Source of the DNA: Conexibacter sp. CPCC 205762 | GTDB lineage: Bacteria; Actinomycetota; Thermoleophilia; Solirubrobacterales; Solirubrobacteraceae | DNA length: 64,000 bases | Assembly: GCF_030646155.1 (NCBI RefSeq) | Contig: NZ_JAUTDN010000003.1 | Location: 124,001 to 188,000 of the forward strand | Direction of reading: 5' to 3' | Part shown: in pieces, positions 8,018-16,732 of the stretch | Layout of the letters: each line of letters begins with the position of its first letter | How positions within the stretch are numbered: the first letter of the stretch is position 1 | Translations under genes and position numbers: made by a program | The notes under the pieces: model-generated | What the model was told of the DNA's origin: nothing | The model's database searches: none | The model's input: only the letters and a program-made list of their open reading frames with translations

Positions 8018-9397
8018 GTGGCGGTCTCGGTCGCGAACCCGGTCGTTGGTGAGCTGCGCCTCTCCGAGGTGCTGGCCGCGCTGTCGCACGCGCTCGACCT
8101 GACCGAGGGCCAGCCGCCCGGCCACGCCGAGCGCACCTGCCTGATCGCGCTGCGGATCGCCGACGGGCTCGGGCTCGGCGAGCAGGACCGCGCCGCCCTC
8201 TTCTACGCCGCGCTGCTGAAGGACACCGGCTGCTCGAACGCCGCCGCGCGCTTCTCGGCGCTGTTCGCCGGCGACGACATCGCGCTCAAGCAGGCCGGCA
8301 AGTTCGTCGACTGGACGCGGCCGCAGGAAGCGCTCCGCTTCACCGCCCGCCACGTCGGCGGCGGCAGCATGACGCGGCTGCAGCGCGCGCGTCAGTTCGT
8401 GATCGCGCTGCGCGGCCTCGCCGCCGAGGGCAGCGCGCTCGTGACCGCCCGCTGCGAGCGCGGCGCCGACGTCGTCGCGGCGCTCGGACTGCCGGCGGCC
8501 GCCAGCGACGCCGTCCGCGCGCTCGACGAGCGCTGGGACGGCAGCGGACAGCCGTATCGGCTCACCGGCGAGCAGCTGCCGCTGCTCGGCCGCGTGCTCG
8601 GCCTCGCGCAGACGGCCGAGGTCTTCCTGACCGGCTTCGGCCGCGCTGCGGCGCGGACCGTCGTGGCCAGACGCAGCGGCGGCGCCTTCGACCCGCGCGT
8701 CGCCGACGCCTTCCTCGCGATCGGCGACGACGACCGCCTCTGGCACGACCACGAGCGCGACGACCTCAGCACGCTGCTGAGCGAGCTGGAGCCGGGCGAG
8801 CTGGTGCGGATCGCCGACGAGCACGAGCTCGACCGCGTCGCCGAGGCGTTCGCGCGCGTGATCGACGCGAAGTCGCCGTACACGGCCTCGCACTCGGTCG
8901 GCGTCGCCCGCTTCGCGGTCGCGATCGGCCGCCAGCTCGGCTTCCAGCCAGGGACGCTGCGCGACCTCAACCGCGCCGGCCTGCTGCACGACGTCGGCAA
9001 GCTCGCGATCTCCAGCGCGATCCTCGACAAGCCCGGCAGGCTGACCGACGAGGAGTTCCGCCAGATCCGCATGCACGCCGTCTACGGCGAGCAGATCCTG
9101 CGGCCGGTGCGCGCCTTCGCCGCCTGGAGCGACGACGCCGCCGCCCACCACGAGCGGCTCGACGGGCGCGGGTACCACCGCGGCCTCGACGGCTCGCGGC
9201 TGTCGCCGTTCGCGCGCACGCTCGCCGTCGCCGACGTCTTCGAGGCGCTGACCGCCGAGCGTCCGTACCGCGGTCCGCTCGCGCCCGACGAGGCGCTGGC
9301 GCTGATGCGCAGAGAGGTCGGGACGGCCTTCTGCCCGCACGCCTTCGCGGCGCTCGAAGCGGTCGCCGAGCGCGACGGGCTCGCCGCGGCCGCGTAG
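8018..9397 (+). CDS. HD-GYP-type protein with two HD domains (putative c-di-GMP phosphodiesterase)
   Basis: 459 residues from GTG 8018. The in-frame TTG 7988 lies inside a terminator hairpin and has no ribosome site. The N-terminal half is an HD-like domain in which the metal motif is degenerate (GHAERT then LKDTG in place of HD). The C-terminal half (about residues 285-450) is HD-GYP-like: HSVGVARFA, LLHDVGKLAI, HHERLDGRGYHRG and DVFEALTAERPYR. The GYP triplet reads GYH, close to the family form HHExxDGxGYP. HD-GYP enzymes hydrolyse c-di-GMP or related nucleotides. No sensor or membrane segment was seen. Together with the GGDEF gene at 1-1201 it suggests cyclic dinucleotide signalling. Confidence 0.85.
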   Translation: MAVSVANPVVGELRLSEVLAALSHALDLTEGQPPGHAERTCLIALRIADGLGLGEQDRAALFYAALLKDTGCSNAAARFSALFAGDDIALKQAGKFVDWTRPQEALRFTARHVGGGSMTRLQRARQFVIALRGLAAEGSALVTARCERGADVVAALGLPAAASDAVRALDERWDGSGQPYRLTGEQLPLLGRVLGLAQTAEVFLTGFGRAAARTVVARRSGGAFDPRVADAFLAIGDDDRLWHDHERDDLSTLLSELEPGELVRIADEHELDRVAEAFARVIDAKSPYTASHSVGVARFAVAIGRQLGFQPGTLRDLNRAGLLHDVGKLAISSAILDKPGRLTDEEFRQIRMHAVYGEQILRPVRAFAAWSDDAAAHHERLDGRGYHRGLDGSRLSPFARTLAVADVFEALTAERPYRGPLAPDEALALMRREVGTAFCPHAFAALEAVAERDGLAAAA

Positions 9398-9435
9398 GAA
9401 GAGTTCGCGGCTCTGTATCGAATGACACGTTTGAG

Positions 9436-10530
9436 GTGAGTCATCTGCGCACAGCCTGCGCCCTGCTCGCGGTTGCCGCCGTGCTGGGCGGCTGCGCCGG
9501 CAGCAGCGACGGAGGCGACGCGACGACGCCGTCCACCCAGGCCGCGGCTGACCCGCTCGGCAACGGCCGCCCGGTGACGATCGCGTTCGGCGGCGACGTC
9601 CACTTCGAGGAGGGGTTGAAGGCGCGCCTGGCCGCCGACCCGAAGACCGCGCTCGATCCGCTGCCGCGGTTGCTGAAGGGCGCCGACCTCAGCGTCGTCA
9701 ACCTCGAGACGGCCGTCACCGCCGACGGCTCGTGCCCGTCCAGACAGGAGAAGCAGTTCAGCTTCGCGACGACGCCGAGCGCCTTCACGGCGTTGAGAGC
9801 GGCCGGCGTCGACGCCGTCTCGATGGCAAACAACCACGGGCTCGACTGCGGTCGCGCGGGGCTCGAGCAGACGCTCGCGGCCGACAAGGACGCCGGCCTG
9901 CCGCTGATCGGCGTCGGCGCCGACCGCGACGCCGCCTTCAGACCGTTCACGCGCACGATCGACGGGCAGCGGATCGCGATCGTCGCCGCGTCGCAGGTGC
10001 TCGACGACAACCTCCGCGGCGAGTGGATGGCGACCGACTCCGAGGGCGGGATGGCGACCGCGCGCGACCTCGGCGGCCTCGTCACGGCGGTCCGCACGGC
10101 GCGTGCGAAGGCCGACACCGTCGTCGTCTTCCTGCACTGGGGGACGGAGCTGCAGCAGTGCCCGAACACGCAGCAGCCGCAGTTGCTGAGACTGCTGCAG
10201 CAGGCCGGCGCCGACCTCGTCGTCGGCTCCCACGCGCATGTGCTGCTGGGCGCCGGCTACAGCGGCCGCACCTACGTCGCCTACGGCCTCGGCAACCTCG
10301 CCTTCTACGCCAAGGGCGCGCCCAGAACCGACAGCGGCGTGCTGCAGGTGACGGTCACAGGCCGCCGCGTCGACAAGGCCGTCTGGCGCCCGGCGACGAT
10401 CCAGAACGGCCTCCCGATCCCGCTCGAAGGCGGCGCCCGCCGCAGCGCGATCGACGCCTGGCACGCCCTCCGCGACTGCACCGGCCTCGCCGCCAAGCCG
10501 AGCGGCGCGTATCAGCAGCTCGCCGGCTGA
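9436..10530 (+). CDS. CapA-family (PGA_cap) lipoprotein, metallophosphatase-like fold
   Basis: A 364-residue protein with a lipoprotein signal: hydrophobic ACALLAVAAVLGGC, with the lipobox Cys at residue 20. The mature domain carries the CapA set of metal and catalytic motifs: FGGDVHFEEG, VVNLETAV, MANNHGLDCG, FLHWGTE and GSHAHVLLG. CapA proteins are calcineurin-like phosphoesterase relatives linked to poly-gamma-glutamate capsule synthesis or cell-surface polymer metabolism, but many actinobacterial members stand alone as here. The start is GTG 9436. No capBC genes are nearby, so the role is open. Confidence 0.85.
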   Translation: MSHLRTACALLAVAAVLGGCAGSSDGGDATTPSTQAAADPLGNGRPVTIAFGGDVHFEEGLKARLAADPKTALDPLPRLLKGADLSVVNLETAVTADGSCPSRQEKQFSFATTPSAFTALRAAGVDAVSMANNHGLDCGRAGLEQTLAADKDAGLPLIGVGADRDAAFRPFTRTIDGQRIAIVAASQVLDDNLRGEWMATDSEGGMATARDLGGLVTAVRTARAKADTVVVFLHWGTELQQCPNTQQPQLLRLLQQAGADLVVGSHAHVLLGAGYSGRTYVAYGLGNLAFYAKGAPRTDSGVLQVTVTGRRVDKAVWRPATIQNGLPIPLEGGARRSAIDAWHALRDCTGLAAKPSGAYQQLAG

Positions 10531-10583
10531 CTCACGGCCGCAGCTCTGTCCGCGGCGAGCGCGGACGCGTACATTTCGGCTGG

Positions 10584-13361
10584 ATGCTGAGACCCGGCGG
10601 CACGGATGCAGGTCGGCTGGTCGGACGCGCGGGTGAGCTGGGGCGGATCCGCGTGCTGCTGGACCGTGCCCGCTCGGGGCGCGGCGGAGCGCTCGTGCTC
10701 GAAGGGCCGCCGGGGGTCGGCAAGAGCGCGCTGCTGCGGGCGCTCGACGCGCCCGACCTGCAGCTGCTCGGCACGACCGGCGTCGAGACCGAGCTGGGGC
10801 TGCCGTTCGCCGGCCTCGCGGAGCTGCTGGCGCCGCTGCTGAGCCACGCCGAGGCGCTGCCGGAGGCGCAGCGGGCCGCCCTGCGCGCGGCGCTCGCGAT
10901 CGACGCGCCGGCCGGCGCCGAGCAGGTGCTGGTGCTGCACGCGCTGGTCGGTTTGCTGGAGGCGGCGGGGGCGACGCGGCCGCTGCTGCTGCTCGTCGAC
11001 GACGTCCAGTGGCTCGACGCCTCGACGCAGGAGGCGGTCGCCTTTCTCGCCCGGCGCGCGCCGCGGCTGCCGCTCGCGCTCGTCGTCGTGCGCTCGCTGC
11101 GAGGCGAGCCGTATGAGCCGTGGCCGGAGGTCGAGCGGATGGCGCTGGAGGACCTGCCGCGCACCGACGCGCTCAGGCTCGCGCGCGCCGGCGGGCTGTC
11201 CGCGGCGGTCGCGGAGGCGCTCGTCGACGCGGTCGGCGGCAACCCGCTGGCGCTCGTGGAGGCGCCGGCCGAGCTGACCGCCGCGCAGCGCGACGGCGCC
11301 GCCGCGCTGCCCGAGCCGCTGCCGACCGGCGAGCGGCTGCGGCGCGCCTACGCCGCCCGCGTCGCGGCGCTGCCGCAGCCGACGCGGGCCGCGCTGCTGC
11401 TGGCGGCGGCGAGCGGGAGCGGCTCCACCTCCTCCCTGCTAGCGGCCCAGGAGGCCGGCGTCGAGGTGCTCGAAGCGGCCGAGGAGGCCGGACTGATCGC
11501 GCTGGAGGGGACGCGGGTGCGGTTCGCGCATCCGCTCGTGAGGGCGGCCGTCTACCACGCCGCCCCGCCCGGCCGGCGGCGGGCGGCGCACCGGGCGCTC
11601 GCCGCGGTCGGCACGCCGGCCGAGCGCGCCTGGCACCTCGCGCTGGCCGCGACCGCGCCCGACGAGCAGCTCGCGGCGTCGCTGGAGACGCTCGGTCACG
11701 AGGCGCGCGAGCGGGGTGCGACGGCGACCGCGATCGGGCTGCTGGAGCGCGCCGCGCGGCTCAGCCCCGAGCCGGAGCGAGCGGCCGCGCGCACGATCGC
11801 CGCCGCCTACACCGCGACGGTCGCCGGCCAGCCGACGCGGGCGCGGGCGCTGATCGAGGCGCTGCTGCCGCAGCTGACCGATCCGCTCGTGCGTGCCGAC
11901 GCGCAGCTCGTGCGCGGCGCCGCGATCCTCCAGGACGGCCGCCCGCGCGAGGCGTACGCGCTGCTGGAGGACGAGGCCGAGCGGGTCGCGGGCCGAGACC
12001 AGACGCGCGCGGCGCTGCTGCTGACGCAGGCGAGCGTGGCGCTGATGTCGTCGGGGCCGGTCGCGCGGCTGGCGGAGCTGGCGGCGCGCGCGCAGGCGCT
12101 CTCACCCGACTGGGTCGTCTACGCGCCCGCCGTGCTGCGGGCGGAGGCGCTCGTCGGCCTCGGCCACCACCAGCAGGCGCGCGCGCTGCTGGCCGAGCAC
12201 GCGCAGGCGCTGCGCGACGCCGACCCGGTCGGCCCCGGCCACGAGGTGCTGTCGGTCGCCGCGCTCTGCATGCTGTGGATGGAGCAGTACGACGACGCCG
12301 AGCGGCTGCTGCGGCGGCTGGTCGGCGGCGCGCGCGACAGAGGCGCGGTCAGCGCGCTGGCGCTGCCGCTCGCCGTGCTCGCCTCGCTCCACATCCGCCG
12401 CGGCGAGCTGGACGCGGCCGCCGACTGCGCCGCCGAGGCGATCCGGCTCTCCGACGCGGGCCTGGCCGGCTTCGTGCGCGCGCTGGCGCTGACGAGCGCC
12501 GCCTTCGTCGAGGCCCATCGCGGCGAGGCGAGCGCCTGCCGCGACCACGCCGCGCGCGTGCTGGAGCTGAGCGCCGCGCTGGGGATGGCGGCGACGCAGG
12601 CGACCGCCGAGCAGGCGCTCGGGATGCTCGCGCTCGGCCGCGGCGAGAACGAGGCGGCGATCGCCCATCTCGAGCAGGCGCGCTCGCACACCGCCCGCTT
12701 CGGCTCGCGCGACCCCTCCTTCCTCTACACCGCGGGCGACCTCGTCGACGCCTACGTGCGCGCCGGGCGCGAGCAGGAGGCGCGCGAGGTCGCCGACGAG
12801 CTGGCGCGCGGCGCGGCGCTGACCGGCGGCGCCTGGGCCGCCGCCGCGACCGCCCGCAGCCGCGCGCTGCTCGGCGACGACGAGCGGATCGACGAGCACC
12901 TCGCGGTCGCGCTCGCCGCGCACGCGCGGATCGTCTCGCCGTTCGAGCTGGCGCGGACCCAGCTCTGCTTCGGCGAGCGGCTGCGGCGCGCCCGCCGCCG
13001 CGCCGACGCGCGCGAGCTGCTGCGGGCCGCGCACGCGACCTTCGCCCAGCTCGGCGCGACGCCGTGGGAGCAGCGCGCCGCCGCCGAGCTGGCCGCGACC
13101 GGCCTGCCGGCGGCCGAGCCGGCGCCGGCCGCCGCCGGGGTGCCGGCCGGCGCGACCGCCGCCGACGCCGAGGCGCTGACGGCGCGCGAACGGAGCGTCT
13201 GCGAGCTGGTCGCCGGCGGCGCGACCAACCGCGAGGCGGCGACGGCGCTGTTCGTCTCGCCGCGCACCGTCGAGCATCACCTGCGGCAGGCCTACCGCAA
13301 GCTCGGCGTCCGCTCGCGCACGGAGCTGGCCGTGCGCTGGCAGGAGCTGACGGCGGGCTGA
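10584..13361 (+). CDS. LAL-type LuxR-family transcriptional regulator (AAA ATPase plus TPR-like plus LuxR HTH)
   Basis: A 925-residue regulator. LVGRAGELG near residue 12 opens an AAA domain with Walker A GPPGVGKS at 41-48 and Walker B LLLLVDDVQWLD near 135. The middle 500 residues are Ala/Leu/Glu-rich helical repeats, probably TPR-like. The C-terminus is a LuxR helix-turn-helix: LTARERSVCELVAGGATN and SPRTVEHHLRQAYRKLGV. Large ATP-binding LuxR regulators (MalT/LAL family) bind a small effector and activate catabolic or secondary metabolite genes. The start is ATG 10584. The downstream GH43-like gene is on the same strand and could be a target, but nothing in the sequence proves this. Confidence 0.92.
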   Translation: MLRPGGTDAGRLVGRAGELGRIRVLLDRARSGRGGALVLEGPPGVGKSALLRALDAPDLQLLGTTGVETELGLPFAGLAELLAPLLSHAEALPEAQRAALRAALAIDAPAGAEQVLVLHALVGLLEAAGATRPLLLLVDDVQWLDASTQEAVAFLARRAPRLPLALVVVRSLRGEPYEPWPEVERMALEDLPRTDALRLARAGGLSAAVAEALVDAVGGNPLALVEAPAELTAAQRDGAAALPEPLPTGERLRRAYAARVAALPQPTRAALLLAAASGSGSTSSLLAAQEAGVEVLEAAEEAGLIALEGTRVRFAHPLVRAAVYHAAPPGRRRAAHRALAAVGTPAERAWHLALAATAPDEQLAASLETLGHEARERGATATAIGLLERAARLSPEPERAAARTIAAAYTATVAGQPTRARALIEALLPQLTDPLVRADAQLVRGAAILQDGRPREAYALLEDEAERVAGRDQTRAALLLTQASVALMSSGPVARLAELAARAQALSPDWVVYAPAVLRAEALVGLGHHQQARALLAEHAQALRDADPVGPGHEVLSVAALCMLWMEQYDDAERLLRRLVGGARDRGAVSALALPLAVLASLHIRRGELDAAADCAAEAIRLSDAGLAGFVRALALTSAAFVEAHRGEASACRDHAARVLELSAALGMAATQATAEQALGMLALGRGENEAAIAHLEQARSHTARFGSRDPSFLYTAGDLVDAYVRAGREQEAREVADELARGAALTGGAWAAAATARSRALLGDDERIDEHLAVALAAHARIVSPFELARTQLCFGERLRRARRRADARELLRAAHATFAQLGATPWEQRAAAELAATGLPAAEPAPAAAGVPAGATAADAEALTARERSVCELVAGGATNREAATALFVSPRTVEHHLRQAYRKLGVRSRTELAVRWQELTAG

Positions 13362-13444
13362 CGGCATCGCCGCGCGGATCCCGGCCGGGACGTCGCGCAC
13401 TGAGGCGGCGGGCGCCCGCGGACGCGGCGCGCCATCCTTGGCGG

Positions 13445-15106
13445 ATGCGGATCGGCCTGCTCGCTCTCCTGCTGTCTCTGCTCGTCGCCGGCTGCGGCGG
13501 CGGGAGCGGGGCGCGCGGTGACGACGTCGCCGCCGCCGGTTTCACCAACCCCGTGATCGCCGGCCAGTATCCGGACCCGAGCGCGATTCGCGCGGCCGAC
13601 GGCAGCTTCTGGCTGACGACGACAAGCCGCGCGTGGGCGCCCGTCTTCCCGCTCTTCCGCTCGCGCGACCTCGTCAACTGGACACGCGTCGGCGGCATCT
13701 TCGAGCGCGCGCCCGACTGGATGGCGGGGCCGTTCTGGGCGCCGGAGCTGACGCGCTGGGGCGCAGACGGCGGCGTGCGGGTCTACTACACCGCCCGCCC
13801 GCGCGGGGTGAGGGATCCGCTGCCGTGCATCGGCGTCGCGAGCGCGCCGGGACCGGGCGGGCCGTACCGCGACCGCGGGCGGCCGCTCTTCTGCCCGCCG
13901 AGCGGCGCGATCGACGCCTTCGTGCTGCGCGACGAGCACGGCCGGCCGCAGCTGCTGTTTCGCAGATACCGCAACGGCGGCGGGATCTGGGCGGTGCCGC
14001 TGCGCTCTGACGGGCTCGCGCTCGCCGGCCGCGCGCGGCTGCTGCTGGCGCCGGGGCCGGACGACGGCGGCGTCGTCGAGGGACCGGCGGTCGTGCGCCA
14101 CGACGGCGCGTTCACGCTCCTGTTCGCGACCGGCTCCTGCTGCCGCCCGCCGTGCGACTACCGCGAGGCGACGGCGAGATCGCGCTCGCTGCTGGGGCCG
14201 TACGTGCGCGACCCGCAGCCGCTGCTGCGCGACGGCGAGCGGCTGCGCTGCGACGGCCACGGCACCGTCGTCGGCGACGGCCGCGGACGGCAGTGGCTGC
14301 TGCACCATGGCGTGCTCGACGACGACCCGCTCAACGTCCGCCGCAGCGTCGTGCTCGACCCGCTGCGCTGGGGTGGCGACGGCTGGCCGCTGGCCGGCGA
14401 CGACGGCAAACCGATCGACAGCGGCGCGGCGCCGCTCGGGGTGCGGCAGCGGCCGGCGCCGTCACCGACGCCGTCGCTTGCCGGCACGCGGCTCGACCCG
14501 GGCTGGGAGTGGCCGTCGGACGCGCCCGCCCGCGCCCGCCAGCGCGACGGCCGGATCGTCCTGCGCGGCGCGCCCCGCGGCGCAGTGCTCGCGCGGCAGG
14601 TGCCGGCCGGCGACCTGCGCGCGACCGTGCGCGTGCGCGCCGCCGGCTGCACGCCCGGCCTGGCGGCGGTCTCCGGCGGCCAGACCGCGGGCGAGACCTA
14701 CGGCGTCGAGCTGACGCGCCGCGGCGAGACGCGCGCGTGGCAGGCCGAGACGGCGGCCGGCGCGGGCGAGACGCTGGCGACGGCAGCGCTGCCGATCGGC
14801 GGCACAGGCGCGGGCACGGAAGGCGCGGGCGCGGGCACGACAGGCGCGGGCACGACAGGCGCGGGCACGGCAGGCGCGGGCACGGAAGGCGCGGGCGCAG
14901 CGGTGGCGGACCTCGCCGTCGAGCTGCGCGACGGCGGCGAGCATGTGCGCTTCGCGGCGCGCCAGGCGGGCGGCGACTGGCGCGACCTCGGCACGGAGGC
15001 GACCAGCCCGGCCGACCAGCGCGCGATCCGGATCGCGCTCACCTGCCGCGGGCCGCGCGGGTCGAGCGCGAGCTTCAGCGACCTCGCGATCGCGCCGCTG
15101 GGCTGA
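13445..15106 (+). CDS. Glycoside hydrolase family 43-like secreted lipoprotein
   Basis: A 553-residue protein. The lipoprotein signal is MRIGLLALLLSLLVAGC, with the lipid-modified Cys at 17. The five-bladed propeller domain (about 35-345) has NPVIAGQYPDPSAIRAADG near its start (base Asp in YPDPS), GAIDAFVLRDEHG (pKa-tuning Asp) and VVEGPAVVRHDGAFTLL (acid Glu), all classic GH43 positions. The usual substrates are arabinan or xylan side chains. A C-terminal beta-sandwich-like part follows. It is interrupted by a Gly/Thr/Ala-rich insertion (about residues 455-485) encoded by a tandem DNA repeat. The protein is anchored to the outer face of the membrane. Confidence 0.85.
   Translation: MRIGLLALLLSLLVAGCGGGSGARGDDVAAAGFTNPVIAGQYPDPSAIRAADGSFWLTTTSRAWAPVFPLFRSRDLVNWTRVGGIFERAPDWMAGPFWAPELTRWGADGGVRVYYTARPRGVRDPLPCIGVASAPGPGGPYRDRGRPLFCPPSGAIDAFVLRDEHGRPQLLFRRYRNGGGIWAVPLRSDGLALAGRARLLLAPGPDDGGVVEGPAVVRHDGAFTLLFATGSCCRPPCDYREATARSRSLLGPYVRDPQPLLRDGERLRCDGHGTVVGDGRGRQWLLHHGVLDDDPLNVRRSVVLDPLRWGGDGWPLAGDDGKPIDSGAAPLGVRQRPAPSPTPSLAGTRLDPGWEWPSDAPARARQRDGRIVLRGAPRGAVLARQVPAGDLRATVRVRAAGCTPGLAAVSGGQTAGETYGVELTRRGETRAWQAETAAGAGETLATAALPIGGTGAGTEGAGAGTTGAGTTGAGTAGAGTEGAGAAVADLAVELRDGGEHVRFAARQAGGDWRDLGTEATSPADQRAIRIALTCRGPRGSSASFSDLAIAPLG
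14807..14898 (+). repeat. Imperfect tandem repeat inside the GH43-like gene
   Basis: About six units of a 15-base motif (GGCGCGGGCACGACA and variants) encode GAGTTGAGT-type residues. The units differ at a few positions and one is shortened to 6 bases. The repeat keeps the frame, forming a flexible linker in the protein. Confidence 0.85.
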
Positions 15107-15199
15107 GGCCGCGCGCGTCGCGGGTGCGGCTACAGCGCCGGCTCGCATCGCTGGGCTGAGGCCGCGCGCGTCGCCGGTGCGGCTACGGCGCCGACTCGC
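15097..15199. repeat. 53-base-period duplication of a stop-to-stop junction
   Basis: 15097-15146 and 15150-15199 are near-identical (two or three differences). The unit begins with the last codons and TGA of the GH43-like gene and includes a CTA that is a stop codon on the minus strand. The true MFS stop is in the second copy (15183-15185), and the first copy holds a spare CTA. It looks like a recent slip duplication. Confidence 0.85.
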
Positions 15200-16628
15200 G
15201 CACGCGCTGCGCGGTCGCGGCGGCGCCAAGCGCCCACACCGCCGCCAGGCCGAAGGCGGCGAGGAAGGCGGTGTGCTGGTGATCGGCGACGAGCAGGCCG
15301 AAGACGATGCCGCCGATCGCCAGCGCGCCCGAGGCCAGCAGCGCCTCGCTCAGCTGCAGCGCGGCGCTGTTCTCGCCCTGGCGGGCCGGCGGCGACAGCT
15401 CCAGCACGAGCACCGCGCAGGTCGAGTAGGTGAGCCCGATCCCGAGGCCGGCGACGGTCCAGCCGAGGACGGTGAACGGCGCCGGCGCGTCGAGCACGAG
15501 CAGCAGCGCCTGGCTCGCTATCCCGAGCAGCAGCAGCGTGCTGCCGACGCGCACGAGCGCGCGGCGGTTGCCGGGTCTCGAGACGCGGCCCTGCCACCAC
15601 GAGCCGGCCGACCAGCCGAGCGCACCGGCCGTCAGCACCAGGCCGGCGACCGCCGGCGAGAGGTCGTGCTCGCGCACCAGCAGCAGCGGCAGATAGACCT
15701 CGGTCGAGAAGAAGCCGCCGGTGATCAGCCCTCGCAGCAGGATCGTCGCGGGCAGGCCGGCGCCGGCCCGCAGCGTGCCGCCGGGCAGCAGCCGCCAGGC
15801 GCTCAGCAGCAGCGTCGCGGCGCCGAGCGTGACGAGCGGGATCGCGACCGCCGTCGACGCCTCCGCCCCGGCCTGCAGCCCGACCGCGCCGGCCGCCGCC
15901 CCGACCGCCCAGCCGACGCGGCGGCGCAGCGCCGACGCGTCCGCGCCGCCCGCCGGCGCACCGTCGGCGTCTTCGCCGGGCGTGCGGCCGGCAGCGGTCG
16001 CGTCACGGCCGGCGGCGGTCGCCCGCTCCTGCGCCCGCAGTCTCCGCAGCGCCGGCTGCAGCAGCGCGGTCGCGAGCAGGGCGAGCAGCGGGACGCCGAG
16101 GAAGACCCAGCGCCAGCCGGCGTGCTCGACGACGAGGCCAGCGATCCCCGGCCCAACGATCGACGGCACGACCCATGCGGCCGAGAAGACCGCGAACAGC
16201 CGCGGGCGCAGCTCCGCCGGGTAGATCCGCGCGACGACGACGTAGACCGCGACCATCGCCAGGCCGGTGCCGCAGCCCTGCAGCAGCCGCCCGGCGACGA
16301 CGACCCACATCGACGGCGCGGCGCCGGCGACGACCAGCCCGGCGGCGAAGACGAGCACGCCGCTCTGCAGCGGCAGCGCCGGCCCGCGCCGGTCGCTGAT
16401 CCCGCCGGCCGCGACCATCCCGACGACGCTCGCCGCCATCGAGGCGGAGAAGGCGACCGAGTAGAGCGCGAGGCCGTCGAGGTCGCGAGCGAGCGCCGGC
16501 ATCGCGGTCGTGACCGCCAGCGACTCGAACGCCAGCAGCGAGATCAGCGCGACGGCGCCGAGCGTCGTGACGCGGAAGACGCGCCCGAACAGCAACGCGT
16601 CAGCCGGGGGCAGTTCGACGGCGGTCAC
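15183..16628 (-). CDS. MFS transporter, drug/metabolite efflux type
   Basis: 481 residues from GTG 16628. The N-terminus has ALISLLAFESLAVTTAMPAL, and motif A-like GISDRRGP lies between helices 2 and 3. The helix-5 region is FSAAWVVPSIVGPGIAGLV. A cytoplasmic loop near residues 195-240 contains a small duplication (ATAAGRDATAAGRT). About 14 hydrophobic stretches are predicted by eye. It is probably a proton-driven exporter in the plasma membrane. The chosen start places a MerR/SoxR-like promoter at 16635-16665 so that the mRNA would begin at or near the GTG. An upstream TTG at 16649 is the alternative, but it lies inside that palindrome. Confidence 0.85.
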   Translation of the reverse strand: MTAVELPPADALLFGRVFRVTTLGAVALISLLAFESLAVTTAMPALARDLDGLALYSVAFSASMAASVVGMVAAGGISDRRGPALPLQSGVLVFAAGLVVAGAAPSMWVVVAGRLLQGCGTGLAMVAVYVVVARIYPAELRPRLFAVFSAAWVVPSIVGPGIAGLVVEHAGWRWVFLGVPLLALLATALLQPALRRLRAQERATAAGRDATAAGRTPGEDADGAPAGGADASALRRRVGWAVGAAAGAVGLQAGAEASTAVAIPLVTLGAATLLLSAWRLLPGGTLRAGAGLPATILLRGLITGGFFSTEVYLPLLLVREHDLSPAVAGLVLTAGALGWSAGSWWQGRVSRPGNRRALVRVGSTLLLLGIASQALLLVLDAPAPFTVLGWTVAGLGIGLTYSTCAVLVLELSPPARQGENSAALQLSEALLASGALAIGGIVFGLLVADHQHTAFLAAFGLAAVWALGAAATAQRVRESAP

Positions 16629-16634
16629 GCCACC

Positions 16635-16665
16635 ATGGTGCACCTTCAAGGCGCCTTGAGGTCAA
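16635..16665 (-). promoter_or_regulatory. MerR/SoxR-like promoter of the MFS gene
   Basis: Reading the minus strand, TTGACC (-35, 16660-16665) and CACCAT (-10, 16635-16640) are separated by 19 bases, the long spacing typical of MerR-family promoters. The spacer contains the perfect palindrome TCAAGGCGCCTTGA (16646-16659). The longer CCTCAAG-GCGC-CTTGA resembles the SoxR box CCTCAAG-N4-CTTGAGG known from enterobacteria. Six bases separate the -10 from the GTG, so a leaderless mRNA is possible. Confidence 0.45.
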
Positions 16666-16732
16666 GTGGCGCCCGCACGCGGCGCGCGGCGGCGCGGAGC
16701 CGCGGCCGGCGAATCGGCGCGGGCCGCCCCGC

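Noticed and set aside
11120..13444. Long frame leading into the GH43-like gene
   Set aside because: It is only an upstream extension through the LAL gene in another frame. The real start is the lipoprotein signal at 13445.
14807..14898. Possible CRISPR-like array
   Set aside because: The units are 15 bases with no unique spacers, are in frame, and code for a linker.
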